Positions 34,078-42,138 of a stretch of DNA of 64,000 bases are shown piece after piece (position 1 is the stretch's first letter; every line of letters begins with the position of its first letter). The position numbers and the translations under genes are program-made. The stretch lies in the NCBI GenBank assembly GCA_016711225.1, contig JADJTK010000050.1, positions 1 through 64,000 of the forward strand. Direction: 5' to 3'. The stretch is from Opitutaceae bacterium (GTDB taxonomy: Bacteria > Verrucomicrobiota > Verrucomicrobiia > Opitutales > Opitutaceae). The notes beneath the pieces are model-generated. The model searched no databases. It was not told the origin of the DNA and worked only from the letters and a program-made list of their open reading frames with translations.

Positions 34078-35067
34078 TTACTTCGCTCGTGCAAAGGGCC
34101 AGCCATTCGAAGTCATCCAGTCGATAATTTCCCGTTGCCACTCATCCGGCGGGAGGAGGAAGAAGCCGTGTTGGCCCTTCTCGAAGAGTCGCGCTTCGAC
34201 CGGAACGCCAGCGTGTCGAAGCGCTTCAAAGAACACGATGCTGTTGTCCACGTCGACAAGCCGGTCATCGGCCGCATGCAGGATCAAGGTGGGAGGGGTG
34301 TCCTTGGTCACCTGAAGTTCATTGGAGAAGTGACGCACGTCGTCTTCTGATGGATTGGAGCCAAGCAAGGCCTTGCGCGAATCGAGGTGAGTGATCTTCG
34401 CGTCCATGCTGATGACGGGATAGACCACGATGAGGAAGTCGGGGCGCAGGCTCACCTGCTCGGGATTGTCGATATACGCCTTGGCGAAGTGCGTCGCCAG
34501 GGTCGAAGCCACGTGCCCTCCCGCGGAAAACCCGATGGCACCAACCCGGGCCGGATCCAGGTCCCACTCCTTCGCGTGCAGGCGGACAAATCGCAACGCC
34601 TGCTGGGCATCCTGCAGCGGACCGATGGACTTGTTTTCCATCGTCTGATCGCTTGGTACCCTGTATTTCACGACGAACGCCGCGAAACCGTGGGCGACGA
34701 AGAAGCGCGCCTGTTGGCTTCCCTCGTAATCAAACGTGAGCCCGGCGTAGCCTCCGCCCGGGAAGATGAGCATACTCGCACCGTTCGCCCGGCTCGGCGC
34801 CGGCAGGTGAACCTGGATCTGCGGACGAGAGACATTGCGCACGAAGCCGCGGTCCGCGCCGGACTCTTCGTCGGGACTCGGTTTGGAGTTTGGGATCTCA
34901 CCATCGCCGTAGAGAGCGAAGCTTTGCATCGGTGGCGGGAAATATCGGCCCCGATCCGGAGGCGCGCTGGTGGTCTTCTGCACCGCAGCGGTCTGCGCGA
35001 TCTGGCCAAGGGCAAAGGGCGCGATGCTGGCTACAATCGCAACGAGGACGGGGGTTAGGAATCTCAT
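34078..35067 (-). CDS. Secreted alpha/beta hydrolase, carboxylesterase/acetyl xylan esterase type
   Basis: 329 residues from the ATG at 35067, which begins a signal peptide (MRFLTPVLVAIVASIAPFAL). The oxyanion-hole motif is IFPGGGYAGL, the nucleophile elbow GAIGFSAGGHVAS, the acid LILHAADDRLVD and the catalytic His in EKGQHGFFL. This matches BD-FAE/acetyl-esterase-like proteins that deacetylate plant polysaccharides or hydrolyse small esters outside the cytoplasm. It stands alone, divergent from the metallophosphoesterase. It looks intact despite lying in an island of broken genes. Confidence 0.8.
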   Translation of the reverse strand: MRFLTPVLVAIVASIAPFALGQIAQTAAVQKTTSAPPDRGRYFPPPMQSFALYGDGEIPNSKPSPDEESGADRGFVRNVSRPQIQVHLPAPSRANGASMLIFPGGGYAGLTFDYEGSQQARFFVAHGFAAFVVKYRVPSDQTMENKSIGPLQDAQQALRFVRLHAKEWDLDPARVGAIGFSAGGHVASTLATHFAKAYIDNPEQVSLRPDFLIVVYPVISMDAKITHLDSRKALLGSNPSEDDVRHFSNELQVTKDTPPTLILHAADDRLVDVDNSIVFFEALRHAGVPVEARLFEKGQHGFFLLPPDEWQREIIDWMTSNGWPFARAK

Positions 35068-35264
35068 TGGGGAAGTCCGCAGACAAACGCCATGCCACAT
35101 CGGGGTCGAGGAAACAGAACGCCGCGCGAACGGGAAGTCGCTGCGGGTCATGATGAAGATCGTCGAGGTCCTCACGAAGACCCAACAGCACACCTCCGCA
35201 CCCAATCTCTCTTCGATGCGCACCCAGGAGTACACGTTCGCAAACCCCACTATCTTGAAAACGC

Positions 35265-36170
35265 ATGAAGAAAAGCCGCACACCTCATCCATCTATGCGA
35301 ACTTCGACACCACGGCCGGAACCGATGCCCAGAGAGGGTCGAACCCGAACCACCATCCCGCTACCAACTCTGGGGATCCCGGACGTCCACATGCGCACTG
35401 GCGTAGTGGACGAAATCCTCACGGCACTCGCTGGGCGCTACTCCCACGTCGTATTCTTGGGCGACTACTTTGATCGGCCTCCGAATTCGCGAGGGGAAGC
35501 CGTATCCGAGGATGAAGCCGAGACGCTCGTCGGATGGTTGCGTGCCTCCCTCGCGCAACCCGACCGGACCCACCTTGTGGGGAACCACGACCTCTCGTAC
35601 TTCTCGCCTTCTCGGGAGACTGTCTGCTCCGGTTCGAACGCAGCGACCCGCGACGCGATCGTCCAAGGGCTCAAGTCAGCGGACCTGTCGCAGTTCAAGG
35701 CTGCCATGCAAATCGGGCCGTGGCTGGTTTCGCACGCAGGCTTTCAGCCGCCACACGTGGAGGACCGCGACGCACCCACATTGGTTCGCGCGGCCAACGA
35801 CGCGCTTGCCTCGTTGTTCCAACCCGGTGGCAGGTTCCCCAGGTTGCTTGGCTGCGGCATCGCTCGCGGTGGCGACCACACGGACGGAGGCGTAACCTGG
35901 TGCGACTGGGACGATGAATTCCTGCCTACGGCCGGCTTGAACCAGGTCGTTGGGCACACGTGCGTTCCCGGAAGTGCTCGAAGCCGACACCTCCGTCGCC
36001 CTGAACAAGCCCCTCTTGAATCAACCATCGAAATCCCACCCGGGGGCAAGCGGCGGCGTTCGCTCACCGGTTTCGCATCCTGCAACTACTGTATCGATAC
36101 AGCGCTTGAGGTGGTTGCACTTCTCGAACCGACCGGCCTCCGCTTCGTCCGTTGGAGGAAGCAGCCATGA
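35265..36170 (+). CDS. Metallophosphoesterase (calcineurin-like)
   Basis: Up to 301 residues. The full motif set is present: GIPDVHMR (D-x-H), VVFLGDYFDRPP (GDxxDR), LVGNHDLSYF (GNHD), WLVSHAGF and VVGHTCVPG. These ligate two metals in Ser/Thr-phosphatase-like or nucleotide phosphoesterases. The ATG at 35265 gives a 28-residue basic leader; an internal start is possible. The stop (TGA) overlaps the ATG of a second, truncated gene of the same family at 36167. Substrate unknown. Confidence 0.75.
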   Translation: MKKSRTPHPSMRTSTPRPEPMPREGRTRTTIPLPTLGIPDVHMRTGVVDEILTALAGRYSHVVFLGDYFDRPPNSRGEAVSEDEAETLVGWLRASLAQPDRTHLVGNHDLSYFSPSRETVCSGSNAATRDAIVQGLKSADLSQFKAAMQIGPWLVSHAGFQPPHVEDRDAPTLVRAANDALASLFQPGGRFPRLLGCGIARGGDHTDGGVTWCDWDDEFLPTAGLNQVVGHTCVPGSARSRHLRRPEQAPLESTIEIPPGGKRRRSLTGFASCNYCIDTALEVVALLEPTGLRFVRWRKQP

Positions 36171-36262
36171 GTCGTACCCAGGGCCGGATCGGAGGCCATT
36201 CGCCACAAGCAATGGTAATCCCTGATATTCACCATGACCTAGGAGTCGTCCAACACGCTCGA
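36167..36262 (+). pseudogene. Truncated second metallophosphoesterase
   Basis: It starts at an ATG overlapping the previous stop (ATGA). The first 30 residues contain AMVIPDIHHDLGVVQHA, a D-x-H metal motif as at the start of a calcineurin-like phosphatase, and then the frame becomes meaningless. It is most likely the front end of a tandem paralogue, deleted shortly after its first motif. From 36263 to 36464 I see no gene. Confidence 0.45.
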
Positions 36263-36464
36263 CGCGTCCTTTTGTGTCCGAGCCGTACAGCGGGCGATCG
36301 CGGAGCTCGGCACCCTGGGGGTTGGGGCGGATGCGTAGTGGCGGCACTGGTCGCGATTGGAAGGAGCGCGAGTATCTATCGACCCGAGTTACGCGAGCGC
36401 CCCCCGCGGTTGCTTTCCATCTTGATTCGACGCTATTTCTAGTATCTTTTCCCGTCAAAAATCA

Positions 36465-37088
36465 ATGGGTAAGCACGCACAATCAATTGATAGTAAGATC
36501 CGTAGCCGGATATTTGGCCACAGCCGGGGTTGGGTGTTTACACCGAAGCATTTTCAGGACCTGGGCACGAGTGCTGCGGTCGACTCCGCCTTGCGCCGCC
36601 TAAAGGCCGATGGAAGCATCCGTGCCCTCGCCCGCGGCCTCTATGATTACCCCGCAAACGATCCCCAGCTCGGCTTGTTGACGCCTACTGCGGATGCCAT
36701 CGCTCGCGCTCTGGTGGTGCGTGACGCCATCCGTCTCCAAGCGTCCGGAGCCTATGCCGCCAACGCCCTCGGACTTTCCGAGCAGGTGCCGTCCCGCATC
36801 GTATTTCTCACCGACGGCCCCAGCCGGACCGTAGCGATCGGCAAACGCTCCATTCTACTGCAACGCACCACCCCTCGCAACATGGTGACGGCCGGCCGCA
36901 AGAGCGGAACGGTGATCCAGGCCCTGCGCTACCTCGGCCGCGATCACGTCGACGACCGCGTACTCGCAATTCTAATGCGCCAGTTGGCGGACACCGACAA
37001 GCCTGCCCTGCGCGAGGATCTCAGACACGCCCCCGCTTGGATCGCAGACCTGCTGCGTCCCCTGCTCGAGAAAACCGCAACCGCATGA
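36465..37088 (+). CDS. AbiEi-like antitoxin (DUF6088 family)
   Basis: 207 residues. The N-terminal winged-helix part (RSRIFGHSRGWVFTPKHFQD; SALRRLKADGSIRALARGLY) is followed by the AbiEi/DUF6088 body (AYAANALGLSEQVPSRIVFL; KRSILLQRTTPRNM). These proteins are antitoxins and autorepressors of type IV toxin-antitoxin or AbiE phage-defence pairs. The stop overlaps the ATG of the AbiEii gene (ATGA at 37085), the usual arrangement. The antitoxin is intact while its toxin is broken, a common outcome of selection against an active toxin. Confidence 0.8.
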   Translation: MGKHAQSIDSKIRSRIFGHSRGWVFTPKHFQDLGTSAAVDSALRRLKADGSIRALARGLYDYPANDPQLGLLTPTADAIARALVVRDAIRLQASGAYAANALGLSEQVPSRIVFLTDGPSRTVAIGKRSILLQRTTPRNMVTAGRKSGTVIQALRYLGRDHVDDRVLAILMRQLADTDKPALREDLRHAPAWIADLLRPLLEKTATA

Positions 37089-37489
37089 ATACATTTCTCC
37101 AGCTGTCCGACGTCCGCAGGCGGGCCGCCTTCCAGCAAGTCGACGAGGCCATGGGGCTGCAGGCCCTAAGCGTCGAAAAGGACTTCTGGGTCTGCTGGAC
37201 CCTGCGAACACTCTTTGCGGATTCCTCGCTGGGCGGGACGCTCACCTTCAAGGTGGCACCTCGCTGTCAAAGGCGTGGAAACTCATCGAGCACTTCTCCG
37301 AGGACATCGACCTGATCGTTGACAAGGAGGCGCTCGGTTTCGGCGGAGACGGCTCACCCGATCAGGCGCCCAGCAACAAGCAGCGCCGAGTTCGCCTTGA
37401 GGCACTGATGGCCGCCAGCCGCCATTGGATTCAAGGGCACTTGCAGCCGAAGTTGGCCCAATCTCTCACCAAGGCGCTGGGCCCGACCA
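37085..37489 (+). pseudogene. AbiEii-type nucleotidyltransferase toxin, frameshifted and truncated
   Basis: The N-terminus reads AMGLQALSVEKDFWVCWTLR. After a frameshift near 37258 comes the signature FKGGTSLSKAWKLIEHFSED with IDLIVD, the nucleotidyltransferase motif of AbiEii/MenT toxins. The sequence then continues through NKQRRVRLEALMAASRHWI and stops being AbiEii-like at about 37489, where it meets a gene remnant on the other strand. Roughly half of the usual 280-300 residues are missing. Non-functional as read. Confidence 0.75.
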
Positions 37490-37591
37490 GGTGCAATTGG
37501 GATTCCGTTCATTCTGGAGGTCATCGTGGATGCGCAGCATCCGCTCATAGGGCGGACGCGATAGGCGGACCGGGGCACTGGTGTGGGGCAT
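37490..37591 (-). pseudogene. N-terminal remnant of a WYL-type transcriptional regulator
   Basis: On the minus strand the ATG at 37591 gives a short leader, then RPPYERMLRIHDDLQNERNPNC. This strongly resembles the N-terminal HTH start of WYL-domain regulators, which open with a pattern like RP..ERM..IH..L..g.yPNC. The reading ends where it meets the AbiEii remnant, so both genes lost their 3' parts in one deletion. Confidence 0.45.
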
Positions 37592-38041
37592 GCCCGATTC
37601 CTGCCAGATGGGACATGCGTTGTCCAACGCCGTATTCAGCGGTTCCGGCTCGGCGAGCCGAGCCGGCACCGAATTTCAAAAAGCCCCGCCGTTCGTTCTC
37701 GTTTAGGCAATAGATCGGCGACGTTCGAACGCTATCGAGTTCAAGGGACCAACGACAACTGCCGCCGTCACATCCGAACCCGATTCTGTGACGAGTGTCG
37801 TTTCGATGTGCTGAGCTGGTGCACCCCGGCCGCAAGAGTCTTGGCCGGCCTGGTGCTCGAGGATCCGGCCCCGTCCTTCAAAAAGCCCCGCCGCGGATCG
37901 AACCCGCCGGCCCCACCGGCACCTCCGGTGGCGTGAAGGCCCAGCCCCGAGGGGCGAAGGGGTCCGTTGGTTTGCCCAGGGGCTTGGGGCGGTACCCAAG
38001 CCCCGCGTCAATGGAGAGAACCTGAGCGCAATGGGGCTAGG
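37592..38041. other. Gene-poor stretch with short repeats and a hairpin
   Basis: No supportable gene. A 17-base block, TTCAAAAAGCCCCGCCG, occurs at about 37676 and about 37878. A perfect 10-bp inverted repeat (GGGGCTTGGG/CCCAAGCCCC) lies at 37979-38004, just beyond the 3' end of the DUF6036 operon. It lacks a T tract, but may still serve as its terminator. Confidence 0.45.
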
Positions 38042-38563
38042 CTATTCCCCGCTTTTCAAGGACAACGCGCGTCGCTGCCGGTAGCGGCGTTGTCGTAGCC
38101 GGGATTTTTCACGCTTGGCCGCAGCGCTGACGGTGGGCCGCCCTCGCCGCGGTACGAAGTCGATCTCCGAGGTCGTGAAGACGTTGCGGTTGCGAAATTC
38201 CACCGGGGTGAGCAGCAGCAGCTGGGTACGGTCGCGCCGTCCCGGCAGCGAGAACCACGGCTCGGCCAGGACATAACAATCATCCCGGGTCCAGCGGGGC
38301 GGCCGCAACCCGGCGCGCCGGCAGAGGTATTCGACCTGGCCAGCCAGAAAGGCGTCGGCAATAGCGCCTTGCTCGAGACGCGCGGCCATCTGGGGCGGCC
38401 GTACCCGCACGGCGTCCGCCAGTTGCTTACGTGATGAGAAATGCCGGATCTCATGGAACCAGTCGCGCAGATTTCGCCCGTATTCCTCGAGGGAAGCGGC
38501 GCTGCGCGCCACGGCCCGCGCAGTCATGGGGCGGCTCAGGCGCAGGCGTTTAACCGGCTTCAT
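38042..38563 (-). CDS. Partner protein of DUF6036 gene, uncharacterised
   Basis: 173 residues from the ATG at 38563, overlapping the end of the DUF6036 gene by 14 bases, so coupled. It is basic, with a helical region that could be a helix-turn-helix (RDWFHEIRHFSSRKQLADAV) and a C-terminal Arg-rich tail (REKSRLRQRRYRQRR). The middle (CYVLAEPWFSLPGRRDRTQL) resembles nothing I know. Size, charge and coupling to a nucleotidyltransferase-type protein suggest the second half of a two-gene toxin-antitoxin or defence cassette. Which is toxin and which antitoxin is not clear from sequence. Confidence 0.5.
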   Translation of the reverse strand: MKPVKRLRLSRPMTARAVARSAASLEEYGRNLRDWFHEIRHFSSRKQLADAVRVRPPQMAARLEQGAIADAFLAGQVEYLCRRAGLRPPRWTRDDCYVLAEPWFSLPGRRDRTQLLLLTPVEFRNRNVFTTSEIDFVPRRGRPTVSAAAKREKSRLRQRRYRQRRALSLKSGE

Positions 38564-39113
38564 GGCGTATCCTCTCCAGAATCCCGTCGAGGGTGACCTT
38601 GGTGGCGTCCGGCAGGACGGTATCGGGGAAGAACGTGTCCACGATGTCCTGGATCGCGGCGACGCTCTTGCACCGGGTGACCCGCAACAGGGTTTCGATG
38701 TCGCCGTAATCACCCGCATAGCCCGGCAAGGGCTTGCGGCAGGCCATCACCTTCATCGCCAGAAGGTACTTCGCCGTCGGTCGAGTGATGTGCAACCCGG
38801 CCGGCGAGACGCCGGGCAGCACCATCTCGTTTTTCGCCTCCTTGGTGCTGATGTAGAGTTTCACGTCGTCGTTGAGCCAGCTCTCCGCGAGCCCTCGCTC
38901 CACAGCAACTCGAGCCACCAACCGCCGGCCCACCTCGGGCGGATGCACAATGGCATCCACATCCTTGGTCACATCGCGCGCGTCGTAGGCAAGCAGCATC
39001 ACGGCACCGCCATAGAGAGTAATTTCCAGCCGCACCCCTTCGGCCTGCGCCAATTCGGAAAGGCGCTGCAACGCAGCGGCGATCTCCTGTTTGGTCAGAT
39101 TCTTCAGAGGCAT
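38550..39113 (-). CDS. DUF6036 family nucleotidyltransferase-like protein
   Basis: 187 residues from the ATG at 39113 (an in-frame TTG lies three codons upstream). The motif ITLYGGAVMLLAYDARDVTKDVD holds the GG...D-x-D pattern of the nucleotidyltransferase fold used by AbiEii/MenT toxins. Downstream blocks TAKYLLAMKVMACRKP and GDYGDIETLLRVT match the rest of the DUF6036 pattern (a helical domain after the catalytic sheet). It is first in a two-gene operon with the basic partner. It is probably a type IV-like toxin-antitoxin component; direct activity is not established. Confidence 0.7.
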   Translation of the reverse strand: MPLKNLTKQEIAAALQRLSELAQAEGVRLEITLYGGAVMLLAYDARDVTKDVDAIVHPPEVGRRLVARVAVERGLAESWLNDDVKLYISTKEAKNEMVLPGVSPAGLHITRPTAKYLLAMKVMACRKPLPGYAGDYGDIETLLRVTRCKSVAAIQDIVDTFFPDTVLPDATKVTLDGILERIRHEAG

Positions 39114-39593
39114 TTCAGGCAATAGAACGTTACATCAGCGAAGTCGCAAGCGATTCTGCTGCGCCGCTCGATCAGTCCGAAGCCGAGGCTCCCGGCCGGC
39201 GCGATGCAACCGATCGAGTCCTGTCCGTCATTCCATGGCTGGCTCAGTCCGGCAGATTGACGACGAGATCGGATACGAACCCGGTCTGTTGCGGCTCATC
39301 GCCTTGATAGCCCAGCGGATTCCAAACTATCGCGGGAAGCGACGACCACTTTGCCAATTCCTTGGGCTGAACCGCCCCCCCCCGGCCTTCCGCTCCTCCC
39401 GCTACCTTAAGTACATGCCCAGATCTTGTACTCCGTCGCCCAGGATTTCACCTACTGCCGAAATCAACGCATCGAAAAGCACGGGCGCTTCCGCGGGGAC
39501 ACCAAATTCACTGCCAAGACCTCACCCGGACCGGTGCAGAATGGGAACGAGGTGACGCTCAACGTCGAGGACTGGGTGGAAGCCCGCGGGGTC
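39114..39593. other. Gene-poor stretch with protein-like fragments
   Basis: No intact gene. Short protein-like segments occur on the plus strand, for example at about 39234 (IDDEIGYEPGLLRLIALIA) and at about 39426 (QDFTYCRNQRIEKHGRFRG), but none matches a family I know. A run of nine C near 39372 could hide a frameshift. Confidence 0.3.
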
Positions 39594-39684
39594 CTTTACC
39601 ACATGTGCCCTGTCGGCGTCAGGGACGGGCTGAGAGAGGGCGGGCAATTGGTGGCGCTAAAGCGTAGGCGCAACGAACGATAGG
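39594..39684 (+). repeat. Degenerate repeat copy B
   Basis: Counterpart of the element at 33800-33892, with blocks TACCACATGTGCCCTGTCGG and ATTGGTGGCGCT and a shared end near ATAGG. It abuts the 137-bp repeat that follows. Confidence 0.5.
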
Positions 39685-39820
39685 GCCGGCGAAGCGCGGA
39701 CGGTGGCAAAGCATCGGAAGCCGGTGCGCAGAGCTCGAGTTGTAGGCGCGCGGTTCGCAATACCCTACCTGCCCCATCACTACTTCCGGGATTGTACTCT
39801 TCGCGAAGCTCCACCGTGGC
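39684..39820. repeat. 137-bp direct repeat, copy 1
   Basis: Roughly 80 percent identical by eye to 40771-40906. Shared blocks are CCGGCGAAGCGCG, GAGCTCGAGTTGTAGGCGCG and CTGCCCCATCACT. The two copies bracket the XRE/small-protein operon. The second copy contains a perfect 8-bp stem (GCGCACCG/CGGTGCGC). Confidence 0.65.
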
Positions 39821-39928
39821 CCGCAGGGGTGCGAGGGCTTGAGGTCAGCGTCGTATCGTTACGCGAACACCTTGCGCAAACTGGTCCACGAACGAAAGCA
39901 AGCGGCCACAGTGCGGGAAGAAAGCGGA

Positions 39929-40171
39929 TCAGAGTGCCTTGCCGACCGGCACCTGGTCCGGTGTCAGAAAGGTCTTAACGAGGGAGCCGTTGCCGCAAAC
40001 GATCATCGTCGGGAAGCGCATGAACCAATCGTCACGCGGCACCTCGGGATTGGTGTCGAGCCAGGCCGCCAAAGACTTGAGGGCATCGGCACTGATGCTC
40101 CGCTCTTCGATCCGCTGCAGCAGGTGGGCAAAGAGCGGTCGAGGAATGTCTTTGCGTTGAACCTTCGGCAT
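39929..40171 (-). CDS. Small protein paired with XRE gene, uncharacterised
   Basis: 80 residues. It starts at the ATG overlapping the stop region of the XRE gene (40171), so the two are coupled. Composition is globular: PRPLFAHLLQRIEERSISAD, then LAAWLDTNPEVPRDDWFMRF and TMIVCGNGSLVKTFL. I recognise no named domain. Pairing with an XRE repressor and a palindromic operator suggests a toxin-antitoxin module in which this is the effector or the second antitoxin half. That is inference. Confidence 0.55.
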   Translation of the reverse strand: MPKVQRKDIPRPLFAHLLQRIEERSISADALKSLAAWLDTNPEVPRDDWFMRFPTMIVCGNGSLVKTFLTPDQVPVGKAL

Positions 40172-40521
40172 CAGGAGCCCGCGTAAACGCCTTCGGTGAT
40201 CTGCGCAGCCAACTTGGCGGACTCGGTGCGGCGCTTACTCTTGGCCAGCCGATGCGCCAACTTGCCAAGATCGTCGGGTGACATGGGCTCGGCGATGAGC
40301 TTGATTTTCAGGCCAACGGCTTGAGCGGCGCGACTCATGGAGCGGAAGGTGATGGAGGTATTCTTGGCATCGAGGATGCGGCGCACGGCGGTGCGACCAG
40401 TCCCGATACGCGCGGCCAGGGCGCTGATCGACAGGTTATCCTGCTCCATTTTCTGGAGAATCGAGTTGGTGAGCGATCGCTTTAGTTCGATGTCGTAGGC
40501 AGCGGCGGTTCGGGTGGGCAT
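40171..40521 (-). CDS. XRE-family regulator/antitoxin
   Basis: 116 residues with a clear helix-turn-helix: SILQKMEQDNLSISALAARI, then TGRTAVRRILDAKNTSITF. The domain continues as in HigA-like or prophage XRE proteins (RSMSRAAQAVGLKIKLIAE), followed by a basic C-terminal helix. The ATG at 40521 is preceded on its strand by an operator-like palindrome at 40540-40556. First gene of a two-gene operon; likely an autorepressor. Confidence 0.7.
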   Translation of the reverse strand: MPTRTAAAYDIELKRSLTNSILQKMEQDNLSISALAARIGTGRTAVRRILDAKNTSITFRSMSRAAQAVGLKIKLIAEPMSPDDLGKLAHRLAKSKRRTESAKLAAQITEGVYAGS

Positions 40522-40539
40522 GGCCGAAGGTGGTACTAA

Positions 40540-40556
40540 TTTGAACCAGTGTCAAA
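40540..40556 (-). promoter_or_regulatory. Putative XRE operator
   Basis: TTTGA, seven bases, then TCAAA form a perfect palindromic pair 19 bases before the XRE start codon. A TTGACA -35-like box overlaps it on the minus strand (GTTTGACACTGG). Repressor binding here would block transcription. Confidence 0.35.
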
Positions 40557-40770
40557 CGTTCGACCGCCACGGGGTGGCGAAGCTTCGGTCGGCACCGGCA
40601 CCCGATGCCCAACTACCGAGGATTCCTCGGAAGTTCAAACTGAGGGCGGGTGCGAGTGCAACGACCGGTCACGCTCTACAACTTGGACGCCATCCTGGGC
40701 GCTTGTTGCGGCCTACCGCCTGGATCTCGAAATCGCCGCGTGTTACGACACCTCGGCCGGCATCGGAATG

Positions 40771-40906
40771 CCCGGCGAAGCGCGCACCGTGGCAAAGCAG
40801 GGATCGGTGCGCCGAGCTCGAGTTGTAGGCGCGCGGTCCACAAACCCCGCCTGCCCCATCACTGTTTCCGGGATCGTGGTCTTCGCGAAGCCCCACCACA
40901 GGTGGC
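40771..40906. repeat. 137-bp direct repeat, copy 2
   Basis: See 39684-39820. This copy contains GCGCACCG, a 15-base loop and CGGTGCGC, an uninterrupted stem. The repeat ends in GAGCTCGAGTTGTAGGCGCG, then about 60 more shared bases. No gene is evident from 40557 to 41294. Confidence 0.65.
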
Positions 40907-41294
40907 CTCCGACCTTCGATACAGGTTCGGGCGGGTGGCCACCTCCCCGCGGTGGCCTACACGGGTGACCGTGTTGCCCACCATACGGTCCGGTGCGCTG
41001 GGCACGCGCACGGTTTCACTCGTCGCCAATCCATGCCGATTGGCCACGAAGAGGCACAAAGAGTCACGAAAAACGATCCGTCCTTTTGTGCCTTCTCGTG
41101 CCCTTTTGTGGCCATCGCCCGTTTGGTTGCGGCTCTGCCGCATTAGGTCCTTTGCGGTTTAGCCTTCCGAGCCTCGATGCAGTCTGTGGCCCCCTTTGCT
41201 CCGTTTTCGCGGCGGCGGGTCGTTCCAAACCTTCGCGCCGCGCGCTTCGGATTTGCCAATACCCCACCCGGCCGCATCATCCCACCTCCTCTCC

Positions 41295-41371
41295 GCGGGG
41301 GTAGCTTAGTTGGATAGAGCAACGGTTTTCTAAACCGTCGGTCACGGGTTCGAGTCCCGTCCCCCGCGCCA
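41295..41371 (+). tRNA. tRNA-Arg (anticodon TCT)
   Basis: Seven-bp acceptor stem GCGGGGG/CCCCCGC, D arm GCTTAGTTGGATAGAGC, anticodon stem ACGGT/ACCGT with loop TTTCTAA, T arm ACGGG-TTCGAGT-CCCGT, discriminator G and encoded CCA. The anticodon TCT reads AGA. It marks the right edge of the second accessory zone, a typical integration site, though I found no repeat of its 3' end within the window. Confidence 0.95.
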
Positions 41372-41645
41372 CCTCAGCTGCGTACGTCGCGGCGTTCCGA
41401 GGCTGCGTTCCAGTGGGTACGCCGCCGAAGCGGGTACGCCGCTGACCGGAACGCAGCTCGCCTCGCCACGACAGCCGTGGACCCACTGGACCACGGCGAG
41501 CGTCGCGGAACGCGATGACGAAAGATGGTGCGCTTCAGCTGCGACGCCGCCGACTTCGGTTCGTGGGCAACGGACACCAACCACACGCACCGGTCACTGA
41601 CAGCTATCCACCGATTGCCGGCCACCGACTACTGGCAACGGATCA

Positions 41646-42071
41646 TCAAGCTGCTGGAGGCACTACCGCACCGGGGGCCACGGCCGGCGCAGCAGGAACA
41701 ATGAGCTCCTGCACCACCTTGAGCAGTTCCTGCGGCATGAACGGCTTGGAGAGCACGCGATCAGCGCCGATCTTCTTCGCCATCGAAAGGTACATGTTCT
41801 GGTCGAGCCGTCCGCCCCCCGACATCGCGATGATCTTCACCGGTGTCTGGTTGCGGCGAAACTCCTGGATGGTCTCGATGCCTTCCTTGTCGGGCATGAT
41901 CAGATCGGTAATCAACAGGGCCGCCGGCCGCTGCTTGAACAGCCGCACCGCCTCGTTGCCATTGCGTGCCTCCGACACCTCGTAGCCGGCCTTCACGAGG
42001 ACGCGCTTCAGCAGCATGCGGACCTGATCATCGTCGTCCGCCACTAGGATGTGATTCGCGTTGGTGCTCAT
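41646..42071 (-). CDS. Single-domain response regulator (CheY-like)
   Basis: 141 residues from the ATG at 42071. Complete receiver: ILVADDDDQVRMLLKRVL, phospho-acceptor LLITDLIMPDKEG, the switch Ser in IIAMSGGG, and LSKPFMPQELL. A Pro/Ala-rich tail of about 15 residues follows. There is no output domain, so it acts by protein contact or as a phosphorelay intermediate. No kinase is adjacent; the large hybrid kinase at 26607 is a possible partner only by presence in the window. Confidence 0.85.
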   Translation of the reverse strand: MSTNANHILVADDDDQVRMLLKRVLVKAGYEVSEARNGNEAVRLFKQRPAALLITDLIMPDKEGIETIQEFRRNQTPVKIIAMSGGGRLDQNMYLSMAKKIGADRVLSKPFMPQELLKVVQELIVPAAPAVAPGAVVPPAA

Positions 42072-42138
42072 CGGTTCGGCTATGGCTGGATAAATAGGGT
42101 GGAGAGACTGCCCGTTAATCGGGTCCGGCGCAGGATAG

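Noticed and set aside
36263..41294. CRISPR array
   Set aside because: Repeats here are few, long, imperfect and not regularly spaced.
41295..41371. att site duplication of tRNA-Arg 3' end within the second accessory zone
   Set aside because: I looked for a copy of the T-arm/acceptor end between 33500 and 41290 and saw none.
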